Shown here: positions 1 through 6,640 of the stretch, piece after piece
How the letters are laid out: every line of letters begins with the position of its first letter
Position numbering within the stretch: position 1 is the first letter of the stretch
The notes under the pieces: model-generated
What the model was told of the DNA's origin: nothing
The model's database searches: none
The model's input: only the letters and a program-made list of their open reading frames with translations
Translations under genes and position numbers: made by a program
Assembly: GCA_027064245.1 (NCBI GenBank)
Contig: JAMOPZ010000328.1
Coordinates: forward strand, 1-6,777
DNA: 6,777 nt
DNA from: Campylobacterales bacterium
GTDB lineage: Bacteria > Campylobacterota > Campylobacteria > Campylobacterales > Arcobacteraceae
Reading direction: 5' to 3'

Positions 1-1029
1 ACTACAGTAGATTCACTACCTCAAATTATAGTACAAAAAATAAAAGCTGGAAAAGCATATGATATAGATATTGATGCAGTAGATAATATACTTGAAATTT
101 CAGGTGTAAGTGATGCTATGGCAAGAGTATGGGGATATTACTATTTTGTAAATGGTGGTGTAAATTTTACTGTTGTTGGTCTTGATCAATATGAAAATCA
201 ATATAAAAAAACATTTAATTCCATAATAAAAAGATATGATTTAACCTCTTTAGAACAAAACTCTTCTATGATAGTAGGAACTGGCGTAAAAGATGTAATG
301 ACAAAAAGTTATTATGATAAATATTTTAATTTTATTAAACCAAATGGTAGTTTTAAAAGATTGTATATAGGTGGTGTATTTCATAGTGATACTGAGTTAG
401 AGTCAAATGATATGATAATATTATCAAAAGATGATGCAAGAGATCTTTTTGGTATAGATGAAAATATGGCTACAGATATAGTTGTAAAAGTAGCAAATCC
501 AAAAGAGATTCCAACAATTGTTCAAAAAATAAAACTTTTATATCCAGATACACGAATCATAACAAATGAAGATCTAAAAGTTAGCTATGCTAATATTTTT
601 GATTATAAAAGTGGAGTATTTTTAGCTATATTTATAGTAGCATTATTTACATTTTTTATGGTAATATATGATAAATCAAGTGGTTTAAGTGCTCAAGAGA
701 AAAAAGAGATAGGTATCTTAAAAGCTATAGGATGGACAATAGATGATGTATTAAAAGAGAAGTTTTATGAAAGTTTTATTATCTCTGTTTTGGCATATCT
801 ATTTGGTATAATTTTAGCATTTATTTTTGTATATATCTTTCAAGCACCACTTTTAGAAAATATTTTTATTGGGTATTCAAAATTAAAAACTACTTTTGAA
901 TTACCTTTTGTATTTGATTTTCAAACACTATTTTTAGTATTTTTCTTAAGTGTCCCTATATATATAGCAGCTACTATTATACCTGCTTGGAGAATAGCAA
1001 CACTAGAAGCTGACGAGGTAATAAGATGA
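1..1029 (+). CDS. ABC transporter permease, FtsX/MacB (LolC/E-like) family, 5' end cut by window edge
   Basis: Inner-membrane permease half of a type VII (MacB/LolCDE-like) ABC system, which couples cytoplasmic ATP hydrolysis to movement of a substrate in the periplasm. The frame is open from base 1, so the ATG at 118 is internal (codon 40) and the N-terminal helix lies outside the window. Residues 1 to about 200 of the visible part are a soluble region matching a MacB-type periplasmic core. The C-terminal FtsX domain follows: helices at about 205-223, 258-280 and 308-328, with the typical cytoplasmic stretch EKKEIGILKAIGW (233-245) between the first two, and the family's usual ending PAWRIATLEADEVIR. 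The stop overlaps the ATPase start (ATGA). Family assignment is firm; the substrate is not visible. Related pairs export macrolides or peptides, extract lipoproteins, or sit beside NosL-type metal-handling lipoproteins; the third membrane protein downstream makes an envelope metal or thiol role worth considering. Confidence 0.9.
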   Translation, partial: TTVDSLPQIIVQKIKAGKAYDIDIDAVDNILEISGVSDAMARVWGYYYFVNGGVNFTVVGLDQYENQYKKTFNSIIKRYDLTSLEQNSSMIVGTGVKDVMTKSYYDKYFNFIKPNGSFKRLYIGGVFHSDTELESNDMIILSKDDARDLFGIDENMATDIVVKVANPKEIPTIVQKIKLLYPDTRIITNEDLKVSYANIFDYKSGVFLAIFIVALFTFFMVIYDKSSGLSAQEKKEIGILKAIGWTIDDVLKEKFYESFIISVLAYLFGIILAFIFVYIFQAPLLENIFIGYSKLKTTFELPFVFDFQTLFLVFFLSVPIYIAATIIPAWRIATLEADEVIR

Positions 1030-1694
1030 TACGATTAGAAAATATAATAAAAAAATATACCATAAATAAAAATAATACTGTAACAGCTTTAAATAATATA
1101 AATTTAGAGTTTAAAGAGGGTCAATTAGTAGTTTTAAAAGGTTCAAGCGGTAGTGGGAAAAGTACAATTCTTTCACTTATAGCTGCTCTTAGTAAACCTA
1201 CAAGTGGACAAGTAATAGTAGATAACAAACAAATATCAAAACTTCCAGATAATTTTGCAGCACTATATAGAAGAGACAATATAGGGTTTATTTTTCAAAA
1301 ATATAATCTTATTCCAACTTTAAGTGTACAAGAAAATATTTTACTACCTTTAGTACCTTCTAATTTAGATGAAAAAGAGGTAGAAGAGAAATTAAATTTA
1401 GTAATGGATAAATTTCAAATATTACATAAAAAAGATGCTATTGTAAGAAACCTTTCAGGTGGAGAGCAACAACGAGTAGCAATAGCAAGAGCACATGTAA
1501 ATAACCCAAAAATAATAATAGCCGATGAACCAACTGCAAATTTAGATGAAAAACTATCGCGTGATTTTATACAAATTTTAAAAGAGTTAAAAGAAACCAA
1601 CAAAACAATCATAGTAGCAACACATGATCCACTTTTTTTTAATCTTGATTTTGTAGATCAAACAGTATGTATAGATAGAGGAAATTTACAGTAA
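1026..1694 (+). CDS. ABC transporter ATP-binding protein, LolD/MacB family
   Basis: Cytoplasmic ATPase that powers the permease encoded just upstream. All nucleotide-binding motifs are present: Walker A GSSGSGKST (39-47), Q-loop Gln91 in FIFQKYNLIPTLS, signature LSGGEQQRVAIARA (143-156), Walker B IIIADE with catalytic Glu168, D-loop ANLD (171-174) and H-loop His200. The QKYNLIPTLSVQENI stretch after the Q-loop is typical of the LolD/MacB/FtsE branch. At 222 residues it is the normal length for a stand-alone LolD-type subunit. The start is ATG, overlapping the permease stop by four bases, with GAGG at 1015-1018 seven bases ahead as ribosome binding site. The stop overlaps the next ATG by one base (TAATG). 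Function as the partner of the upstream permease is near certain from the pairing; the transported substrate is unknown. A lolD label would be over-precise because no lipoprotein-sorting evidence is visible. Confidence 0.95.
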   Translation: MIRLENIIKKYTINKNNTVTALNNINLEFKEGQLVVLKGSSGSGKSTILSLIAALSKPTSGQVIVDNKQISKLPDNFAALYRRDNIGFIFQKYNLIPTLSVQENILLPLVPSNLDEKEVEEKLNLVMDKFQILHKKDAIVRNLSGGEQQRVAIARAHVNNPKIIIADEPTANLDEKLSRDFIQILKELKETNKTIIVATHDPLFFNLDFVDQTVCIDRGNLQ

Positions 1695-2653
1695 TGTTAC
1701 TTTCTCCTGAAGTTTTAGCTATACTTCTTTTAGATATTATATTTGTTGTATTTTCTTTAGTTGCTTTTATTTTAAGTGTAAAAATATTTTTACAATGGGA
1801 TATAAAAGCAACAACAAAACTACAATACACTCTAGAAAAACAAAGTTTTTTAACAGCTACTATTATAAAATATATATTTGCATTAAAACTACCTTTATTT
1901 TTATTTTTTATCTTTACTTTAGATAAGATTTCAGGAGTATTAACAGGAGCTATGTGTGCAGCTGGAGTTGTAAATGCTACTAATTATGGTGTATATCTTT
2001 TTATATTGAAGATTTTAAATATATATGTATTTGGATTTTGGTTAGTTTTACACTATCTTGATATAAAAAAAGAAACATTACCATATACTAAGATAAAATT
2101 TGGCTTTTTTAGTGTTATCTTTTTTCTTTTTATTGCTGAGATTATTGTAGAGTTTTTAATGTTTAATTCTCTAAATCCAAATAAAATGGTAAGTTGTTGT
2201 GGTACATTATATTCAAGTGCCTCTTCATCTTCATATATATCATCTATTTTTGAGATCAATAGATCTGTATTATTAATATTATTTTATGGTAGCTTTGTAG
2301 GTATGATTTTTTCTTATTTATTTAGTCATAAATATATATTTTCTTTTTTAAATCTATTTTTTATTATTATATCAATCATCTCTTTAATAATATTTTTTGG
2401 TACATATATATACGAATTACCAACACATCATTGCCCTTTTTGTTTTTTACAAAAAGACTATTACTATATTGGGTATCTACTTTATATTTTACTTTTTTTA
2501 GGGACATTTTATGGACTTCTTGTAGGATTTATATCAGATAATAAGCAAAGAGATAAAAAATATATATTATCTTTAATATTTAATGCTGCTTATATTATAG
2601 TTGTAAGTAGTTATGTAGTTATTTATTATATGAAAAATGGTGTTTTATTGTGA
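1694..2653 (+). CDS. Eight-helix membrane protein with CC and HHCPFC motifs on the outer side (function unknown)
   Basis: A 319-residue hydrophobic protein I cannot name. Hydrophobic segments lie at about 6-31, 53-75, 98-120, 137-157, 188-211, 215-237, 257-281 and 289-312. Positive charges collect in the loops at 32-52, 121-136, 212-214 and 282-290, so the positive-inside rule puts these in the cytoplasm and both ends outside. The five cysteines then all fall in outer loops: Cys88 in MCAAGVVNATNYG, Cys168-Cys169 in VSCCGTLYSS, and Cys247/Cys250 in HHCPFCFLQ, which also has His245 and His246. Such an arrangement suits periplasmic thiol-disulfide exchange or metal (copper or haem) handling; this is inference. 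The ATG overlaps the ATPase stop by one base, with GAGGA at 1678-1682 ahead, so it is probably a third component or client of the ABC transporter. The CPFC pair recalls DsbB/VKOR-type CxxC sites, but the rest does not match those folds. The gene is real; the role is open. Confidence 0.85.
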   Translation: MLLSPEVLAILLLDIIFVVFSLVAFILSVKIFLQWDIKATTKLQYTLEKQSFLTATIIKYIFALKLPLFLFFIFTLDKISGVLTGAMCAAGVVNATNYGVYLFILKILNIYVFGFWLVLHYLDIKKETLPYTKIKFGFFSVIFFLFIAEIIVEFLMFNSLNPNKMVSCCGTLYSSASSSSYISSIFEINRSVLLILFYGSFVGMIFSYLFSHKYIFSFLNLFFIIISIISLIIFFGTYIYELPTHHCPFCFLQKDYYYIGYLLYILLFLGTFYGLLVGFISDNKQRDKKYILSLIFNAAYIIVVSSYVVIYYMKNGVLL

Positions 2654-3534
2654 TAGATATAGTAAATTCTATAATTACTAAAGTTACTATAGATAACTTT
2701 CCTATTTTAATAAAAAGAGACGATCTATTAAATAAAGATTTTTCAGGTAATAAAGCTAGAAAATTTTATTATTTTTTTAAAAATGATTTTCCACATATAA
2801 ATACAATTATAAGCTATGGTTCAAATCAATCTAATGCTATGTATAGCTTATCTGTTTTAGCAAAACTTAAAGGGTGGAATTTTATATACTACACCTATCA
2901 TATATCTTCACAATTACAAAAATATCCAAATGGTAATTATAAAGAAGCATTAGCAAATGGTATGCAACTAATTGTAGATGAGAACTTTGACCTTACAAAA
3001 TTAATATTACAAAAAGATCAACTATTTATAGATGAGGGTGGTGCCATACAAGAAGCAGCATATGGTATAAAAATATTAGCAGATGAATTAAAACAATATG
3101 TACAACAAAATAATATAAAAAAATTAGAAGTTTTTTTACCATCTGGTACAGGTACTACTGCTTTATTTTTACAAAAATATTTAGATCATAAAGTGATCAC
3201 AACACCTTGTGTAGGAGATAAAGAGTATTTAAAAAAACAGTTTTATATACTAGAACATAATATACAATATCACCCTACTATACTCAAACCAGAAAAAAAA
3301 TTTCATTTTGGAAAACTCTATAAACAAAATTATAAGATATGGCAAAATATAAAAAAAAACACCAATATAGAGTTTGATCTTTTATACGATCCTATAGGTT
3401 GGCAAGTATTTTTAAAATATCTAAAATATAACTACAAACCTACTACAACATATATCTATATCCATCAAGGTGGACTTTTGGGTAATGTTACAATGCAAGA
3501 GAGATATATATATAAATATGGAGAAGATATTTGA
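2650..3534 (+). CDS. PLP-dependent enzyme, ACC deaminase / D-cysteine desulfhydrase family
   Basis: Predicted cytoplasmic fold-type II PLP enzyme. Members cleave 1-aminocyclopropane-1-carboxylate to 2-oxobutyrate and ammonia, or D-cysteine to pyruvate, sulfide and ammonia; sequence alone does not settle which. Seen: RDDLLNKDFSGNKARKF with the likely Schiff-base Lys35, GSNQSNAM (57-64) matching the family's substrate-carboxylate segment, a glycine-rich phosphate loop PSGTGTT (164-170), and IHQGGLLGN (271-279) at the usual place of the late HxGG motif. DPIGW (247-251) replaces the family's DPVYTG-like segment. At 294 residues it is shorter than typical 325-340-residue members, with trimming spread through the chain and not a broken end. 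The GTG start overlaps the upstream TGA (GTGA) and has no clear Shine-Dalgarno sequence, so it probably depends on translational coupling. Bacterial genomes often label such genes ACC deaminase; D-cysteine or a related amino acid is the likelier substrate in this setting. Confidence 0.85.
   Translation: MIDIVNSIITKVTIDNFPILIKRDDLLNKDFSGNKARKFYYFFKNDFPHINTIISYGSNQSNAMYSLSVLAKLKGWNFIYYTYHISSQLQKYPNGNYKEALANGMQLIVDENFDLTKLILQKDQLFIDEGGAIQEAAYGIKILADELKQYVQQNNIKKLEVFLPSGTGTTALFLQKYLDHKVITTPCVGDKEYLKKQFYILEHNIQYHPTILKPEKKFHFGKLYKQNYKIWQNIKKNTNIEFDLLYDPIGWQVFLKYLKYNYKPTTTYIYIHQGGLLGNVTMQERYIYKYGEDI
3520..3523 (+). promoter_or_regulatory. Ribosome binding site fixing the TTG start of acpS
   Basis: GGAG lies seven bases before the TTG at 3531, inside the end of the preceding gene. 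It supports TTG as the true start, which also gives the family's normal N-terminus MIGIDI. Confidence 0.6.
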
Positions 3535-3881
3535 TAGGTATAGATATAACAGTAATAGCCCGTATAGAGAAACTTTTAGAAAAATATAATACAAAGTATC
3601 TAAATAAATTTTTAAGCTCTTCAGAGATCAATATAGCTAAAACAAGTGCTACAATAGCAGGTTTTTGGGCAGCAAAAGAGGCAGCTAGTAAAGCTATAGG
3701 TACAGGTATTGGAAAAAAATGTAGTTTTTTGGATATAAAAATATCAAAAACAAAACAAAATGCACCAAAAATAAAATACAGTAAAAAAATACGAAAAAAA
3801 TATAATATTAAAAAATCATATCTTAGTATTACTCACGATGGTGGTTTTGCAATAGCAGTAGTAGTAAATAAATTAAAATGA
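3531..3881 (+). CDS. acpS: Holo-[acyl-carrier-protein] synthase AcpS
   Basis: Transfers the 4'-phosphopantetheine arm of coenzyme A to the serine of apo-ACP, making the active carrier for fatty acid synthesis in the cytoplasm; normally essential. The 116-residue length is typical. Motifs: MIGIDIT at the N-terminus with metal-binding Asp5, WAAKEAASKAIGTG (46-59) with Glu50 and Lys54 of the conserved (F/W)xxKEAxxKA signature, and the C-terminal LSITHDGGFAIAVV (98-111) carrying the conserved SxxHD. The start is TTG, backed by the GGAG site and by the canonical beginning; it overlaps the previous stop (TTGA). The C-terminus overlaps the next gene by four bases (ATGA). Lys-rich stretches at 72-95 are of unremarkable composition for so AT-rich a genome. 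Placement between an amino-acid PLP enzyme and a peptide-type permease gives no functional link that I can see. Identification is firm. Confidence 0.95.
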   Translation: MIGIDITVIARIEKLLEKYNTKYLNKFLSSSEINIAKTSATIAGFWAAKEAASKAIGTGIGKKCSFLDIKISKTKQNAPKIKYSKKIRKKYNIKKSYLSITHDGGFAIAVVVNKLK

Positions 3882-4843
3882 AACTAATATTAAAAAAAAT
3901 ACTATATCTTTTTTTTATGCTATTTATTATAGCTTTGATCTCATTTATAGCTATAAATCTTGCACCAAATAGTTTTTTTGCATCAGGAGACCTTAATCCA
4001 AATATAACCCAAGAATCACTAAAACATCTAAAAGAGATTTATGGTCTTGACAAACCTTTATATATACAATTTTTTTCTTGGATAAAAAATATTTTAGTAC
4101 TTGATTTTGGTATCTCTTTTAGTAGTGGAGGTTTTGTAAAAGATGAGATTTTAAGTAGAATCCCTATAACTTTAGTATTAAATAGCATTAGTATATTTTT
4201 TATATTTATAATTTCACTTTATATGGGTATTAAGGCTGCTTTTAATCAAAATAAAACCATAGATAAAATAGTATCTCAAATATCACTTTTAAGTTTCTCT
4301 TTACCATCATTTTATATAGCCCTTATGGGTGTATTAATTTTTAGTATTACATTTGATATTTTACCTATTTCAGGAGTTCATAGCAATGGGATAAAACCTG
4401 ATAGTTTAGATTATTATACAGATACATTATGGCATCTAATATTACCTATTTTTATCATTATCTTTGGTGGTATTGGTAGCCTTACATTATATGTAAGATC
4501 TTTAACTATTGAGATTTTAAAAAGTGATTATATATTTTGGGCAAAAGCTAGAGGATTAGACAATAAAAAAATATTAAGATATTATATTTTACCAAATCTA
4601 TATCCACCTATTATTACACTTTTAGGATTGTCTTTACCAGGTATTATTGGAGGAAGTGTAATTTTAGAGACAATTTTTGCAATAGATGGTATGGGATTAT
4701 TATTTTTTCATTCTGCTTTAAGTCATGATTATCCTGTAATTATGGGTATACTTATTATTGGAGCATTTTTAACACTGCTTGGAAATATTTTAGCAGACTT
4801 AATACTATTAAAACTAAATCCAAGTAGTAAAAGTAAATTTTAA
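3878..4843 (+). CDS. ABC transporter permease, DppB/OppB (peptide/nickel) family
   Basis: Inner-membrane permease of a peptide, nickel or similar importer; the family works as a DppB/DppC-type heterodimer with two ATPases and a binding protein. The first helix is at about 8-28, followed by the family's outer segment with EIYGLDKPLYIQFFSWIKN and LDFGISFS (76-82), then further helices at about 103-120, 135-158, 187-206, 246-266 and 288-311. The EAA loop that contacts the ATPase is visible at 218-240 (WAKARGLDNKKILRYYILPN), and the ETIFAIDGMGLLFFHSA segment (264-280) is typical of DppB. At 321 residues it is full length. The ATG overlaps the acpS stop (ATGA) and lacks an evident Shine-Dalgarno sequence. 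It is the last gene of the run: no DppC, ATPase or binding protein follows, and the next gene is convergent. Substrate cannot be inferred; partners must be encoded elsewhere. Confidence 0.92.
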   Translation: MKLILKKILYLFFMLFIIALISFIAINLAPNSFFASGDLNPNITQESLKHLKEIYGLDKPLYIQFFSWIKNILVLDFGISFSSGGFVKDEILSRIPITLVLNSISIFFIFIISLYMGIKAAFNQNKTIDKIVSQISLLSFSLPSFYIALMGVLIFSITFDILPISGVHSNGIKPDSLDYYTDTLWHLILPIFIIIFGGIGSLTLYVRSLTIEILKSDYIFWAKARGLDNKKILRYYILPNLYPPIITLLGLSLPGIIGGSVILETIFAIDGMGLLFFHSALSHDYPVIMGILIIGAFLTLLGNILADLILLKLNPSSKSKF

Positions 4844-4862
4844 AATAATTTTTATTAAAACT

Positions 4863-6575
4863 TTAAAGAATTATACCATACTCTTTAAAAACTTTTTTAA
4901 CATATACTAAATCTTGTTGTAATATTACCATATGTAAATTATCTGCTTTTATAATTTTATTTTGTAGTTTAGTATTAGAACTTATGATTTTTAATATATC
5001 TTTATCTTGCTTTAATTTCACCAAAATAACACTAGAATTTACAATCAAAGCAAACTCTACTCTTTGATCAATAGTTTCAAAAAAAGATCTCCAATTTTGT
5101 GGTATAGTTTCACATCTATTTAAAAAATTATTTTTTATAGTTTCGTATTCTTGTTTTGTATTTATATTTTTCATAAAAACACTAATATTTGTTTTATATT
5201 TTTTTTCATCTATTTTTATAGCAATATTCTTTAAAAACATATCTGATATAGCTGAATAGTTCTCTACTACAATATCTAGTGTATATTGATTTAAAATCAA
5301 TTGATAATCATTTGAACTTTTGAACTTTTTTTCTATATCAAAAGTAAATTTTCCAATAGATGTTAGCTTAAAATACTCAATTTTAGATATAATATCCTCA
5401 TATTTAAATGTAATCAAAGATAGATCTTTTATAGTATAACTCTTTTTAGGTGTTACTGCAATTTCACATACATTTAACTCATACATAAATCTTATAAATG
5501 ATTTTATCATATATCTTACCATTGACTCTAAATATAAGATACTATTATATACTCCATTTGCATTATAAGCATATCTATAACCATTTGTTACATTTTTTAA
5601 AGTAGTTTTATCAAGTTTTATTTGAGATACTATATAATCTATATTTATCCATCTATTTACATCTTGTTTTCTTATGATATTTAAAATATCTTTACGAAAT
5701 TTTATTATAAATTTATCTTTATGTGGAGAGGTTGATATATCTAAATATTTATATTCATAAGGTATATCAAAAGTGATAAATCTGTTTACAATAGACTTTA
5801 AATATTCTCCATCATCAAGATTTATAATTTTTTTAAATCTTGAAGTTGGTAACATATACTTATTATTTGATAAATAATTAAAATTTGATAATAAAATTAA
5901 TAATTTTATATAATTAAAATCAAATACTTCATCTAAAATTTTTTTAGTTCTTTTAGCTAAAGATCCATTTTGTATAATTTGTATTTTGTTACTATTTGCT
6001 AGTTCATAAATCAACCTTGTTGCAAAGATAAAATCTGTATATTTTTCTACTGATAAATTTTGAGATATTTTTTCTCTATTTTTTGTAAATTTTTCTATTT
6101 TTATTTTAGAAATATCTTCTACACTTTGTAGTAATTTAACCCTTAACCTCTTTGGATTTGGATCTGGGATAAATTGTATAAATATATTTTTAAAATATTC
6201 ATCAAAAATTCCATTATATATAAATAGCTCAAGCCACCATACATATTGAATAATCTTTTTATTATTATTTAATTCAATATTAAACTTAAATTTTTGTTTT
6301 ACATCAACTTTTAAATCATTATATTCATAATATAAAATATATTGAAAAATATTTTGCTCTTTTTCATTTAATCTATTATAAAATTGTCTTAAAAAATTCT
6401 TATTATCTAAAGCTTGAGGTATCTTTATATATACTAAATTATTTTTAGTATCATTTAAGCCAAATGGTATAGTCATTTTATTACAAATATTTCTTAAACT
6501 ATTAAGATGCAAAAATTTATATTTACCATTTACAATTGGTATATAATCAAATTCATCATAAGCATAACCAAACAA
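4863..6575 (-). CDS. Helicase-associated protein with XPB/Ssl2 N-terminal-like domain
   Basis: A 570-residue soluble protein with no signal peptide or membrane helix. Its layout matches the bacterial helicase-associated family (Pfam Helicase_C_3 type): a repeat-like N-terminal half with an IQNGSLAKRTKKILDEVF segment (200-218), resembling the family's 'xxGxLxKRxLRRL' element followed by a 'PTxxF' stretch (243-247). A helical SFIRFMYELNVCEIAV (359-374) then leads to LTSIGKFTFD (404-413), like the family's LTPLGR. The XPB N-domain-like part starts at about 424 (LILNQYTLDIVVEN) and includes IPQNWRSFFE (491-500). The chain ends with a beta-rich tail (514-570) like the family's. There are no Walker A, DEAD or helicase motif VI residues, so it is not itself a helicase. 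In mycobacteria a relative (Rv0862c) is encoded beside XPB helicase, suggesting an accessory role in DNA repair or remodelling; that link is inference here because no helicase is present. The start is TTG behind AAGGA. Family recognition is from memory of motifs, so moderately sure. Confidence 0.65.
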   Translation of the reverse strand: MFGYAYDEFDYIPIVNGKYKFLHLNSLRNICNKMTIPFGLNDTKNNLVYIKIPQALDNKNFLRQFYNRLNEKEQNIFQYILYYEYNDLKVDVKQKFKFNIELNNNKKIIQYVWWLELFIYNGIFDEYFKNIFIQFIPDPNPKRLRVKLLQSVEDISKIKIEKFTKNREKISQNLSVEKYTDFIFATRLIYELANSNKIQIIQNGSLAKRTKKILDEVFDFNYIKLLILLSNFNYLSNNKYMLPTSRFKKIINLDDGEYLKSIVNRFITFDIPYEYKYLDISTSPHKDKFIIKFRKDILNIIRKQDVNRWINIDYIVSQIKLDKTTLKNVTNGYRYAYNANGVYNSILYLESMVRYMIKSFIRFMYELNVCEIAVTPKKSYTIKDLSLITFKYEDIISKIEYFKLTSIGKFTFDIEKKFKSSNDYQLILNQYTLDIVVENYSAISDMFLKNIAIKIDEKKYKTNISVFMKNINTKQEYETIKNNFLNRCETIPQNWRSFFETIDQRVEFALIVNSSVILVKLKQDKDILKIISSNTKLQNKIIKADNLHMVILQQDLVYVKKVFKEYGIIL

Positions 6576-6583
6576 TTTTCTAA

Positions 6584-6588
6584 TCCTT
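6584..6588 (-). promoter_or_regulatory. Ribosome binding site for the TTG-started helicase-associated gene
   Basis: On the minus strand AAGGA sits eight bases before the TTG at 6575-6573. It is the strongest Shine-Dalgarno match in the right-hand spacer and decides the non-ATG start; no in-frame ATG with such support lies nearby. Confidence 0.6.
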
Positions 6589-6606
6589 TAAATCTTTTAT
6601 AAATTT

Positions 6607-6615
6607 ATTTTATCA
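6607..6615 (-). promoter_or_regulatory. Possible extended -10 promoter element for the minus-strand gene
   Basis: On the minus strand TGATAAAAT (TG-n-TAAAAT) lies about 30 bases before the start codon, within the short spacer that separates the gene from the upstream DUF486-like remnant. Campylobacterota sigma-70 promoters often lack a -35 box and rely on this kind of -10. In DNA this AT-rich such matches arise easily by chance, so it is only a candidate. Confidence 0.25.
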
Positions 6616-6640
6616 AAATATTCTTTACTTCTCTAATTTA

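Noticed and set aside
118..1029. ATG at 118 as the true start of the permease
   Set aside because: The frame is open all the way to base 1, the upstream 39 codons read as normal periplasmic-domain sequence, and the N-terminal helix of the family would be missing if translation began at 118.
1415..1830. Two short minus-strand open frames (1415-1612 and 1639-1830) opposite the ATPase and membrane-protein genes
   Set aside because: Both lie antisense to clear protein-coding genes with complete motifs, have no ribosome binding site of note, and their translations show no family pattern.
2053..2259. Minus-strand open frame of 68 codons
   Set aside because: It is antisense to the eight-helix membrane protein; its acidic/lysine-rich translation simply mirrors the hydrophobic codons of the other strand.
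2432..2444. CPFC motif considered as proof of a DsbB or VKOR enzyme
   Set aside because: The eight-helix layout, 319-residue length and the positions of the other cysteines do not match DsbB or VKOR; only the CxxC spacing is shared.
4838..4860. Imperfect AT-only inverted repeat between the convergent genes, considered as a bidirectional terminator
   Set aside because: The stem is only six A-T pairs plus three more after a two-base bulge, with no G-C pairs and no clear U-run on either side. Such symmetry is expected by chance here, though transcription must end near this point.
6576..6640. Spacer left of the DUF486 remnant checked for small RNA or tRNA genes
   Set aside because: It is 65 bases of AT-rich DNA with no cloverleaf or GC-containing hairpin; only the ribosome binding site and a weak -10 candidate are visible.
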